From assembly GCF_000143415.4 (NCBI RefSeq), contig NW_003314325.1:1052978-1116977 (forward strand): DNA of 64,000 nucleotides. Reading direction: 5' to 3'. The first letter of the stretch is position 1. Each line of letters starts with the position of its first letter. Below, in pieces: positions 46,113 to 57,340 of the stretch. The notes beneath the pieces are model-generated. The model was given only the letters and a program-made list of their open reading frames with translations, was not told the origin of the DNA and searched no databases. This DNA comes from Selaginella moellendorffii. Taxonomy: Eukaryota > Streptophyta > Lycopodiopsida > Selaginellales > Selaginellaceae. The position numbers and the translations under genes were made by a program.

Positions 46113-46113
46113 A

Positions 46114-49100
46114 ATGGCCTTCAGGGTTGGGGAAAAGGTTTACATTTTGAATGGTGGGAAGAGAATTGCAAAAGGGACCCTTGTGTCTATGGATCGGAAC
46201 TTTGTTATACACTGTCAAAGGCTTGGGGAAGGCAATGTTGCTGTATCAGTAGAGACTATCTTTGATGGGAATGTGGTCGCTATTGAACGAGGAGAGATGG
46301 TCGTCGGGGTAAATGTTATTGTTGCCTTGAAAAATCTTCAGAAGAAAGCAGATGTTGGGGACAGCGCAAGTGCAACGCATGTTCCCTCCGTGGATCTTAA
46401 GAACCGTGCTACATGGATTCAGGCAAAGGTGTTTCTAAACAACCCCGAGGGGGAGGTGGTAGCTGAGGGCTTAGCCACAGTTGTCGATCCAAGAGATGCG
46501 GTTGCTAATCAAGAATTGGGCTGGGATGATATTGGAGTTGCGATTTTAGAGGTTGTTGACACAGAAGAAAACAGTCTGACTATTGGAAGCATTGTGCGGT
46601 GGAAATTGAGGCACTTAGTGTTTGAGAATGTGAAGGATTCACAATCAAACACCACTACAACTGATGACAGAACATCTCTTCATGGGAAAAGAAAGTACAC
46701 CTTCCTAAAGCACAGCCAAAGGGATCTGAGCAACGAACCGAAAAGGCAAAAAATGGCGATGGAGGTTCGAATGGTCTCGACAGTTGCTTGTTGCAAGAGG
46801 AGGTGCTGTCAACATGCTGATTGGGATGCTATTGAAGAGGAGAGAGCAAGATACAAGACATTGTCCTGGAAGGCAGCTTGCAATTTTGTGTATGAGGCAT
46901 TACGGTCATCTGTTGATGCTTCAGAACATCAGGTGGGGGGCATGGTCTTCCAGAGGGGTTTGGTCTGCATGAAGGCATGGAGAATCATTTATGGAGTCCC
47001 TCGAACCACATTCTACAGAATCAAAACTGAGTTCGAGGAACAAAGGGTTCAACAGGCAGTCCATGGGAACGACGGTACGCACAAAACCAGGGGTCATGTT
47101 GTATATGGAGAGGCAATCTTCAAGAGGTTTGTCAAGACATGTAGCGAGCAACAACCACATAAAACCCGCCTCTTGGAAGATGGAACACGAGACACCCAAC
47201 GAGTTCTCCCTTCCATGTATACCAAGGGGGCCATATTGGAAGATGTGAATCGGGAACTCCAGAGTAATGGCTACAGAAAGCTGAGCCAATCTAGATTTAG
47301 TAGATTGTGGAGCAACAGGTTCAGGGATGTGAGTATAGGAAAGTACTCTAGCTTTTCAAAAGTGTGACGAGTGCACTGCTATCAAAATGGCTTTGTCGAA
47401 GAATTCTTGCAGCGCTCAAGAGCGAGAGACGTTGGTTAGAAGGCGGCTCGACCACAACAACGAGCAGAGAAGCTACAGGACTGCATATTATCATAACAGG
47501 ATTCTCTCCATAGAGAAACCTGACTCTTACCTCTGCATCATCCACGACAAAATAGACTAGAAAAAGACGTGCTTACCTCGACTCAATCCTGCCCCCAAGG
47601 CAATCTCTTCATCCATGCAGCTGCCTGTGTCTCTGTTTGGCATAATCGCTCATGGGCATAGTGCCCAGAACTATGGGAACTTCTTTGTACCTCTATGGGG
47701 TGGCGGGGGTGCAAACATGATGATTGCGTCCCTAGCAAAACACTTAAGGTCTCTGCAAAGTGCGCAGACTGAGCTGAACGGCCAACCCTTGCATAAGGCC
47801 CTTGTCGATCAAACCCCATACAGGGTTCAGCTGGAGGAGGAGCAAAGGCTTGCAGTATTGCGTGGGGCCCCATGCCATCCCAGTGAATATGTTGGCCGTC
47901 AGATTGTAGGGTTATCACGTGAGGCCTCATGCCATTCCGATGAGGCTAGTCGCCCGGTGAATGCACAGCCTCATCCAAACGAAGCAGAATCTCAAGGAAG
48001 TTTTTGCGGCCGATGTGGCCTTCCACCCCATCTTCTGCTCCAAACAGACAATGCTGGCAGTGAGAACAAAAACATGTACGTCTTCACGTACTTGGCGATG
48101 CTTGTTGCCAAAGGCATATTTGAAACGGTTACACTTGGCTTTCTCATGGTTGGGCACACTCATGAAGACGTCGATGCCATGTTTAGTCACCTGGCAGAGT
48201 CCCTCCGGTGATCCAATGTCCTCACCCTCCCACAACTCTACGATGAATTCCAAAATTGCATCAAAGGCACTGTTGAAGCTGCACTTGTGACAGAGGTTCC
48301 AGACTTTAAGGGGTTTGTAAGAGGCTACATCAGGGACGGATCCGAAACGCTGATTGGCCATTCCAAGCCTCTTCAGTTTCATTTTAGCATGCGTGACGGT
48401 GCTCCAGTGATGAGGTACAAGATGAGAGAATGGGACACAGTGTGGCTGCCAGTGGATGGCATTGAACTCTTCAAGAGAGATCCCATAACTGGGGAACCTA
48501 TGATTCCTCAGGGTTCCCCATGGCCGATGCACCCGGATGGACTCAAAGACCAGGAAAGTATAGTGGCCGGGATTAGACAGCATATTGCCTTCTGGAAGAG
48601 GGGGTTGGTGTTTGGTGGAGAATCCTATTTTAAGAGGTGCAAGCCTTTGCTTGAATACTGGGAGAAGATTATATCTGCTATCCAAAATGGGCCTGTTGTA
48701 TATGAAGAATTGGAAGAGTCCTTTTGGCCAGAACCCAGAGCACCAGATAGTAGCGGAACAATGTCCTCTGGAAATGAGTGACAGATAATGATGTTGAGGA
48801 TCACTATTGTGGGCCGAGGAACAAGAAGCCGGATTCAGCATTCAATCCAGTACAGGTCTGCAAAGGAATGGTCGTGCTTGTCAAACCCAGTAATAAAAAA
48901 AAAATGATATGGGTGGGGCGCTGCATCACTGATGCAGAGGAGGACGCGGAAACTAACTCCTTCAATGTAACTGTGGAGTGGTTCAAGCCAAGTTCCGGAT
49001 ATACGAAGGATTGTCTAGAAAAGAGATGGGTGCTGAATTCAAGGGATCCCAGCATAAACATATCGGTGGATAATATTGTGCATGGTTGGATGCGGAAGCA

Positions 49101-49224
49101 GAGTGCCACCATCACCTTGCCAGACCATGCAAGAGATGTAACAAGAGCATTCATAACCCAGGTTCAAGGTGAGATTCATGAATATTCCTTTACTAAGTTT
49201 CTAATGTATTTTATTTCAAGGTGA
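46114..49224 (+). pseudogene. DUF7869-like DDE transposase, copy 2
   Basis: The 417-codon first frame starts MAFRVGEKV and holds two related N-terminal segments, IAKGTLVSMDR...GNVAV and VVAEGLATVVDP...VGVAI-type. They resemble the VAxG(x)V module of DUF8039-like domains in plant transposases (tentative). The frame breaks at an extra A near 47361. Further lesions are TAG near 47559 (CAG in copy 1), TGA near 48209 (CGA in copy 1) and a missing C near 48778. The DNAGSENKN (about 48050) and GHTHEDVD (about 48150) motifs are present. An acidic frame at 49794-50153 may be the last exon. Copy 1's lesions are at different places. Confidence 0.65.
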
Positions 49225-49793
49225 ACAATCCAAATCTGAATCAGAGGAGGCGTGATGGCATGTGGCCTTACACCATTCCTAGGTGAGATGATACAAATAA
49301 CAAGTATAAATTCTTAGTTGTTCTAGCAAATCTTACTTAAAGTTCAAGGTGAACAAGCCGAATATGAATTCATCGGATTGTTATAACAAATTGCGAGGTG
49401 ATGGCATGAGGCGATACGCCATTTGAGAGTGGTAGCCATTCCTATATGAGGTGAGTGAAATATTTATTAGAAATACCTCATTCAATTGTGCACTTCTAAG
49501 TCTTGGTCCACTCAATACTGTTTGCATGTTTCTATTTTAATTCTTTCTCTAAAATGTTATTTAGCATATGGCTTCATGCCATTGCTCTCCACAATCATGC
49601 ATTGAATTTTTCTATCCTTGCATAATACTTCTCCATATATATAGCATGTGCTCACATGTGATATGGTTCATTAGGCCTGATATAGTGTGTGAGGTAAAAC
49701 AAAGATGATGTGACATATGCATTTACCAATCACATGTGCATAAATCTAATAATATGGCATGTGGCCCATATTAATGGCACATAAACCCATATT
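49225..49793. other. Transposon 3' region with decayed palindromes, copy 2
   Basis: Non-coding or intronic. Palindrome 49401-49422, and degenerate half-palindromes near 49250, 49565 and 49755. Absent from copy 1. Confidence 0.4.
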
Positions 49794-50153
49794 GTGGGCT
49801 TACGTGCTTTATGTACCATCATTCCCTTGCAGCGTGTGTGTTGGTTTCCTTTTATAACACAACGAACTCCATATTTTAGGGTGAAGAGCGTTCTCATGGC
49901 AAGCACAAAATCTGTAAGTGAGGCAGAAAAGGAGACGGAGAAGGAGATAGGTGAAGATGTAGAATATATAAGTCTTCCAAACTCCCTGTACTATACTCCA
50001 GGTGATCATTTTTCTGAACAAACGGCAACATTAACAACTATCGAGAACGCCCCAGTAACGTCAGAGACAACAATCCAAAGCAAAACAACTGACCTAGAGA
50101 AGGATGATAGTACCGCTGAGAGTACCAAAAAAGAGGTGTCCACTAGCGCTTAG
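49794..50153 (+). pseudogene. Acidic terminal exon or small ORF 3' of transposase, copy 2
   Basis: 119-codon frame rich in Glu, Thr and Ser with no known domain. A TTGCAG acceptor-like site precedes the sequence at about 49832. Its last residues (EVSTSA) are also present in copy 1 near 9120-9139, but copy 1 has lost the preceding about 0.9 kb. Palindromes lie before (49401-49422) and after it (50161-50182). Confidence 0.35.
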
Positions 50154-50681
50154 GCTTATAATGGCGTGTGCCCTCATGCCATTTACTTGATCACCAAATA
50201 CCTTTTTCCCTTTGCACTAGTATATCTTAATACCGGTCTGAGAAATAGAATGGCATGTGCCCTCAAGCCTTTTACTAAATCACCTTTGAAAGAAATGCAA
50301 GCTTCTATGTCGTAAAAAAAAGGTACTAGAGAAATTCCTTAATAATATGAATGTTATTTAGTTTCATGAAAATACACTAAGGGTCAAATGAGTTAAATGA
50401 CTTCTCCAGACTAGCAATGCCTCTTGCTACACCTTCACAATTAGATTCGTTAGAAAAAAATAACATTGAATAATATCTAAATGTTCTCACCATTAAGTTA
50501 TATGTCTGGCTAATAGGAATGACGTTCATCTTGGAAAGCTCACCACACGCTCAATGAAAAAACAAATAGTGTGTGCGCGCATGCCATCGCTCTTCTTTAG
50601 CTTCAGATTCGGCTTGTTCACCTTGACAATGAGATTTATTATACAACCAGATAGACTCAGTCTGGACACAAAGTCACCGCG

Positions 50682-53600
50682 TCAAATTTACACTAAAAAA
50701 CACTCAATTTTCTCTGAGTATGGCTAAGTACAATTTTTTCGAAGCTTGTCACTTCACTGGTGTTGCTGTAGGCAAGGCACTCTCAATGTAAAATGGTAGA
50801 TCTACACCTGCAACATCAACCATTGCACACTCCATTGTTAAATCCAAATAAAATAAATATTGCTCGTCTAAGTTGAGTCCCTCTTGATGCATAAAAAATG
50901 CCTAGTTTTGAATAATGTTGAGAGCCTGTAAGGTAGCCAAGCATAACAAAATAGATTAAAAGAAATTGTTCTATTCTTGCTCTAAATATTACCTCTAACA
51001 GAGTTGCACCTTCGACATTAGAGAGAAATAGTCCAGGTATATCTTCAATATTTTTTCACCAACTGCTAGCATAATCCTACAAAAGCACAATTTATGAAGA
51101 ATTCTATAATATTACCAAAATTCTTACCCAAGCTCTCATTCCATCGGTTGAAATAAGTTCGTAGAAACATGAGATGGTCTAAAGTAATCACCACATTGAT
51201 ACAAACAGACCTCATGGAGGTTCTAGGTTGCAACCCAATGCGAAATATCCTTCTTAAGGTATGGAGAAAAGACATAATATAGACTCTGGTTGTGCCATGA
51301 ATTAAATACATCAAGAATTCCTATGTCTTCCATAGACTCAAAAAGGTGCTTATAAAACCACACCACACGTTCAAAGAGCTCTCTCCACAAATGCTCTATA
51401 CATTGCAAAATAAATTCAATTTAGTCCTTATTTAGAAAAACTTTAACATTGTGAGTACCTAGTGATGTGTTGATGTCCCATGTATAAAGCTCCTAGCTGC
51501 AGGACCCCAATAGCGGACCATGTCCCTCTCAACCTCATTATGCTCTGAAGCATTGTCGCTCCAAATGTGCTTGGGCTTTCCAAATCAATGAATAGCCTAT
51601 GCATATGTGTTGAATATTGCATGGGATTCTTTGGAGGTAACCAACTCACAAGCTACAATATAATGAGTTGCCCCATAAATAATGGCATGTATATAAAAAC
51701 CATCTTACAAGTTTGCAATATGCTACAATAAATATGTTATCACATATGCTCACAAAAAGCAGAAATGAAAGAATACTCACAATCCATATGGCAAAGTGTA
51801 TAAACCTCCTTGTTCCTATAAATCTATTATCAAATCCTTGTTGTATGCCTCTATTCTAGCCTAGTTGGATCGTGAGTGGCTAAGGCCTTATGAATTTAGC
51901 ATCGGCTAAACTAGTATCCTCCAGTTCGATAGTTAAATTGAGAATTGATAATCCCCTAGTTTGTGCCACCTCAATTTATAGCATTGTTAGTCCGAACATG
52001 ATGAAGTACCTCTTCGAGTTGTACTCTATAGTATACACCTCTCTAATTTGGATCGACAAGCCGCATGTATTTATACAGTGTTGGTTTTAAAATTCTAGGA
52101 TAGCATGTGAGGTAAGCAGTAGTCTTAGTCTCGAAGATCTTCAGGTGCATCCAGGTGCCAAATGCAACTGAACTACCGAATCCCCTAGATTGCAAAAAAT
52201 TATAAAAGGCCTAAAAATGTGCAAATCATGAATTTAAAAAGCTGGAAACTAAACAAACCTCTGGGAGAGCATTGTTGTCATTATCCACACTTGAATCACA
52301 ATCCAAATCACTAAAATTGGATGGAAGGCCATCTATCTCCTCTTCCTCCATATCTTCCAGTAAACCTGGAAAAAAAAATTTTAACAACACAAATTTGAAG
52401 TAAATTGGGGAGGGAATTATACTCATAGTAGGAACTTCAAAGTCCATAAAGAGAAATTTAGTAGTAAATCAAAACCACTTCCACCTTCACTTCTACATAC
52501 ATGCTATGCCTGGAAATTGGCCATCTCCCTACTCTAGTGAGATAAGTGAAAATTAGACTTATCAATTCTGGAATTTGGCGAACAGCCTCCTTAATGACTT
52601 TTGCATAACATAGACATCACTAGAGTCGAAAAACAAGGTGATGATGGGGATAAACTGCACCAAAGATTTCCGGAGACATCCTTGTCACCAGAGATAGTGG
52701 CTCCTGGCCATGCGGCTGGTAAGAAGCATTAACATAAATGAATATTTCCTTTATTTTCTAATTTCTGAGTGTAAATAGGCCAATGGTAGTGTATGATAGT
52801 GATGATGGGGCCCATCTGCATCTATTGTGGCTTCCTCCCACACCAAAGCTCCTCCAATCTTAGACACATAGACCACTTTGTAATTTAGTGTGCGGAGATT
52901 AGTATTGAAGGTGAATTAGAAACAACTTAATTCATTGCTTAGTGTAATCTGGAAGGACAAGTGAATGAAATCCAATTCATATGCAATCCATTGCTTACCA
53001 GAATGCAAGACGGCCTCAAACATATGCGAGCAAGTTTGTATAGCTGAAGTATGACATTCTCGATGTAAAAATAGGAGAACTTACAATACAATGTTTTAGC
53101 AGTGTGAAATAATTCTCTCAATTGTTGTGCAGCCGCCTAATTAATACGTAGGTCCCTGCACAAAACAATAAGATGGTACTAGATGCTAAAAAAATAAATA
53201 CACATACCTCTTCTCAATGAACTATGCTATTGTGGAATCAACAATTGAAAGAGGCATTGATGCCTTCTTTAGCAAGGAGTTGCTAAATTGTGTTGTCACA
53301 AAACACACCCTCATACTATGCCTCTGAAAGGCCAAGCTTAGGAGAACACTCTCCTAATTCTGCCAATAGGGCATGACTTGGCTAAAAAGCACATGCCAAA
53401 GAAATATTTCACCACCAGCCCAATGGAACTCAGGGTGTCTAGGAACAACATCTAGCATCTCATTGTCACTTGTGCTTTCCATGCCAAAGCAACCAAGAAG
53501 TTTGTGTTTCAGCCATTGCACCTATGAGAGAACTTTAACGTCCCCCTGTGCCCTTAACTCAAAGGTTGTGGTGGCATCCTATAAAGCAAAAACCTCCTCA

Positions 53601-54581
53601 TGTTGTAGCATGATGACGTTAACACTATCCTAAGTGGTTAGTTGAACAGTTTCATTAAATGCATTGGTGGCATCAATTCATTGTTGTTGACACTCCAACA
53701 ATCTACATACAAACGTTAGTTCAATTTCAAAAAGCACAATTTTTAATTATTTTACTCCACTATAGAAAAGTTGTCAAGCAACTCCATAAGAGTAAGAGGA
53801 GTGGAGCTACTTCCCTCTAGAAAGGGGGGGTGGAAGCACACCATAGTCTTCAATGCCTACATTGCTCATAAAAATATTTGAAACCAATCACTAACAAACC
53901 AAATTACCTTCCACATCTGCTACCAAGAAACATGCCAAATAATAGAGCACTAAATTTTGTGTTACAGACATGTGGACTATTTGTGTTTAGGAAAGGAGCC
54001 ACATATTGGCATCCCAAGATGCCAATACATTCTAGGATGTTGCAACAAAAAGAGTGGGACATGGTAAGTTAAGCTTAAAGCATAAGTTTTATATGCTTTT
54101 CATTTCTATATGCACAAGCTATCTTTGTGGGCTGGTTGCTATTCCAAGCATTCGAATGTAATGCACAGGTATCTCACATGTGTATAATTGCAATATTGGC
54201 AATTGCAGCCAAAGAGGTTCCAAATGAGAATGATTGATGACTTGCCTGAGGAGGACTATATGAGATGGACCTCAAGGAATGCATGCCATATATCTAGAAT
54301 GCACTCAACCAATTGCAAGGTGCATTAAGCTTAAAGGAGGAGGGCGATCAACGCAAGTCTATGGATTCCATCCTAGAGAACTCAGCAATTACTAAGTAGG
54401 GTGCTAAGGCAAGAAAGTGTCTCCTAAACCCTATGACCTATGTCATAGGGTCAAATTTGGCATCTATGTATAGCACAATGTTCATATTATAGCAACTCAT
54501 CGGGCCAACATCCATGGGGCATCCATGAGGCATCCAAATGACATTTAATGCCAAACTAATAGAAAACTATCACATGGACAC
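50682..54581. other. Decayed right interior of the large TIR transposon
   Basis: AT-rich. Apart from the integrase-like fragment (51220-51660 minus), I see only short broken frames. A minus-strand acidic patch near 52290-52370 could be another exon relic. Confidence 0.45.
51220..51660 (-). pseudogene. Degenerate DDE integrase-like transposase fragment
   Basis: On the minus strand, one frame reads WSDNASEHNEV at about 51530-51565, then GPAARSFIHGTSTHH. After a short interruption comes IEHLWRELFERVV...MEDIGILD...SLYYVFSP (51408-51250). This order matches the integrase core of the type D-N-x-x-E-N...HN-x-R-I-E-R-L-W known from eukaryotic integrase-like transposons. The catalytic Asp and Glu can be recognised, but the frames are broken and the upstream first Asp was not found. 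It is probably the relic transposase of the 29.5-kb element. Confidence 0.5.
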
Positions 54582-54636
54582 GTGAGTGAAATCCACTGCA
54601 GTAACATCCACCTTTTTACAAATTGCACACTATACA
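54582..54636 (-). repeat. Right terminal inverted repeat of the 29.5-kb transposon
   Basis: Inverted match of 25172-25226 over 55 bp. It is followed by ATC and then the MYB downstream sequence. Confidence 0.8.
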
Positions 54637-55495
54637 ATCCATGCTTTTACCATTGTTTTGGTTTTCTTCTCTCTCTCTCTCTCGCAACAGGCTTTTAAAC
54701 TAGAGAATCCTGGATGCGAATTTTTGAGAAACTTCATGCATATCTACATGGTTCTCAGACGTTACTTAAAGGTGATTATGCTGCCGTTACTTCTTGGTCC
54801 CTCAGGTATTACATGCTCTTCCACCATTGCGAAGTTATTTGTGGCCATGTCACTATGACATGCCTGGCAGAAACGCAGCGTAGGCGCTTTCATCATCATG
54901 CCACACCGTGGCCTGTCGGGTCATTGCTAAGCACTTGCACACTTTCTCTTTACTGCTGATGTTACACACAGGTAAGCGCGAGTGAGCAAGCGAGCACAAG
55001 CGAGCGAGCAAAGCAAAGCAAAGCCAAGCAAGCAAACGTGAGTGGAAATCTCGCAGGAACTTGAATGGATTGCTGCAAGCTACCTAGGCCTGCATACGCT
55101 CTGCTTGCTTGTCGAGCGAGAGGAACAAAGTGATGTGAAATCCAGTCCAAGCTTCTGTTCATCCAGGGATTGCGAAGAGAGATATGGATAGCGTAGGACT
55201 TTTGGATCGATCAGTATGAACTCAATCAGCCCGACTTGTATGGATAAGTTGGAACTTTTGGATTGATCAGTTTGACTATGAACTTATAATAAGATCCTAG
55301 AGCGTTGGATAAGTGGAACTTGATCTTAGTAAGCTTATACTTCTATTGGGGTTTCTTTTTCTTATAGACAGGGAAAAAACGAAACAAGCAAGCGACAAAA
55401 GTTTCACTTTGAAACTCTCGATTGTTTTCTCTTTTCTGCGATGGATTTTGTCTTGATGATCGACTTCATCGGTTCTTCTTTAAGCCCTAGACTCT
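54637..55495. other. MYB 3' flank, unit 1
   Basis: Matches 62849-63639 of unit 2. Contains a (TC)n run (about 54670-54685) and an AAGCA/GCGAGC-rich stretch (about 54975-55035). No gene. Convergent with AGO in the uninterrupted arrangement. Confidence 0.6.
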
Positions 55496-56441
55496 TCAGG
55501 CGCCGACACCCAGGAAACCTATGAAATCCTGGGTGGGCTAGTTGCGATCTTCGTCGCCGACGTCCTGGGAAGACTGCTCCACGCTGATGCACGAAATCGC
55601 ACTGTCGGATGCGCTGAGTTGCTACTGCTGTTGATCGAGACGGTAGAGATGAGCCTGGTGCTGGAATTGGTGCTGCGTCTTCTTCCACAGCTCGAGCTGG
55701 AGGTCACTGGCGAGATTGCCGCTGGACGGCTCGTTTGCATGGCCCCGGCTTCTAATCGCATTGCTGCTTTTCTTCACGGTAGCATTGTCTGTGGACGTGA
55801 AATCCGTGCTACTGGCCGCTCAAGGCGTCGCGTAAGTTGTTTTGCCCGCCACCATTTTGCTGGCTTCGATGATTTTGCTCATGGTGGTGGTGGCGGCCAT
55901 AAAACCCCTCCGCGAAGCTCGGAGCTGATCCTCCTCCAAGAAACGGAGCCAGCAAAGTTCCTGACGGCATCACACGATATATATCAGACCATGATGGCAT
56001 TCTACCCTCCCCGGATTGAATCCCATCAAATTGCTCGCGCGATGATGGAGATTATCCATCCACGCCGCCGCCGCCGCCGCTGTTGCCGAGCTGCTTGTTG
56101 GGCGATCCTCCGCGTCCACCAGGCTCCGCTTGGACGGCAGCAGCACCGGCGTGGATCCCCTGTTTAGCAGCAAATTGTGGTGATCGAGCTGCTGCGATGG
56201 TGGCGCGGGATGATCGGATTTCACGGCGGTGGTCACGGTGTTCTTCCTGGTGGAGGCGGCGTTGGGCGATCGACCGTATGTCCGCGTCCGCTCGCTGTAC
56301 TTCCTGGCCATGACGACGTGCCAGTGGTTCTTGACTGCATTGTCGGTTCTACCCGGGAAGAGCCGCGCGATCATCGCCCACTTGTTGCCGTGGAATCTGT
56401 GCGCCGCCAGCAGCCGCTCCTCCTCCTCCTCCGGGAACGGC
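55496..56441 (-). pseudogene. Truncated R2R3-MYB (subgroup 21-like), unit 1
   Basis: The minus strand starts abruptly inside the R3 repeat: [17 protein letters not shown], then [14 protein letters not shown] and [12 protein letters not shown], which is typical of the MYB52/54/56/105/117 group. R2, the start of R3 and the 5' end are missing because the sequence switches to PPR at 56442. The tail ends FIGFLGVGA at 55496, the conserved C-terminal motif of the group. An 8-bp deletion near 55811 against unit 2 makes a stop after ALSGQ, and the frame also shifts near 56000. This is a clear pseudogene. Intact relatives are DNA-binding regulators of development. Confidence 0.8.
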
Positions 56442-57340
56442 TGCCGGCGTGGGAGAGCGTCGCTTGGAACACGCTCATCGCTGGGTTGGGTCTGCGATCG
56501 CGGATCTCCGAGGCAAAGTCACTGTTTGATCGAATGCCCGCAACGAAGAACATCATCTCGTGGATGTCGATGATCCGGGGATTCGTCGAGACAGGCAGCG
56601 TGGATGATGCTAAAAAGCTCTTCGAGGATGGGATCCAGCGTCTTGGAACTTGGTTCTCCAGGCGTATGCCCAGAGCGGGCATACTGAGAGCGTCAAGAGC
56701 GTGTTCCAGGAGATGCCCGAGAAATCTCTCCTCGCCCACGTCTTCCCCATCGCGGCATTCGCGCAGGGAGGCCAGATCGCGGAGGCCAAGAGCGCGTTCG
56801 ATCGGATGGTCCGGCTGGACATCACGGCCTGGAACACGATCATCGCTGCCTACTGCGGCGATCACGATCCAGGCTTGAAGAACGCGCGCAGGGGATTCGA
56901 TCGGGCTCCCAAGCGCGACATCGTGTCGTGGAACACGATCATCAGTGGCTACGTCCAGCGCGAGAATCTGGAGGAGGCCAAGCTCCTGTTTGATGCCATG
57001 CCCGAGAAGAACAGAGTCTCTTGCAATGCGATGCTCGCTGGCTACTCCAATCGATGCCTCTTCCACTCCATGACCCAGTCTGCGACCACGCAGCCGGATC
57101 GCCTGTCGGATCGGCCGGCTGGGCGACGCGATCGATCTGGCGATGAGCATGCCGTTCGTCCCGGACGAAGTGGAGCTCACATCTTTACTCAGTGCTTACG
57201 GTTTACATCGTGACGCCGACCAGGCCGCACGGGCAGCCATGGCGTATCTCCCACGCGATCCTCGCCGTACGTGCTCCTCTCCAATGCTTTTGTACAGGAG
57301 GTAACGCCGTTCTTGGCACCAGGTAATTATGCTACGCAAA
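56442..57340 (+). pseudogene. PPR pseudogene, unit 2
   Basis: It starts at the [10 protein letters not shown] point of the unit-1 PPR (nucleotide about 17183) and follows it closely. Lesions: a 10-bp deletion near 56625 (frameshift), a deletion of about 20 bp near 57060, and loss of about 340 bp (17876-18215 equivalents) near 57105. The N-terminal half is absent. Some open stretches remain (56650-57213), but no complete PPR protein can be made. Confidence 0.9.

Larger units (their letters stand above)
36096..50681. mobile_element. Complex DNA transposon, copy 2 (fuller, rearranged)
   Basis: Homologous to 1291-9667. It retains about 5 kb lost from copy 1 (36.7-41.3 kb: FCP1-like gene and linkers). 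It carries a 1645-bp solo LTR (37641-39285) and a 1.2-kb inversion (41357-42546). It contains the same gene order: minus-strand FCP1-like and ParB-like parts, divergent promoter region, plus-strand transposase. Its right end stops at 50681 before the candidate right terminal repeat, so it is probably truncated there. Confidence 0.7.
25172..54636. mobile_element. Large TIR transposon with nested insertions
   Basis: The first 55 bp (25172-25226) and the reverse complement of the last 55 bp (54582-54636) match closely; both contain GTGCAATTTGTAAAA and TGGATTTCACTCAC. ATC flanks each side. Unit 2 (about 62845-62855) has the uninterrupted CCATCCATGC, that is, one ATC and no insert. So this is one insertion with a 3-bp target duplication. 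Its own sequence is about 25.2-28.3, 35.5-36.1 and 50.7-54.6 kb and is heavily decayed. The LTR element 28284-35490 and the complex transposon 36096-50681 are later insertions in it. A degenerate DDE integrase-type frame at 51.2-51.7 kb is the likely original transposase. Confidence 0.75.
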
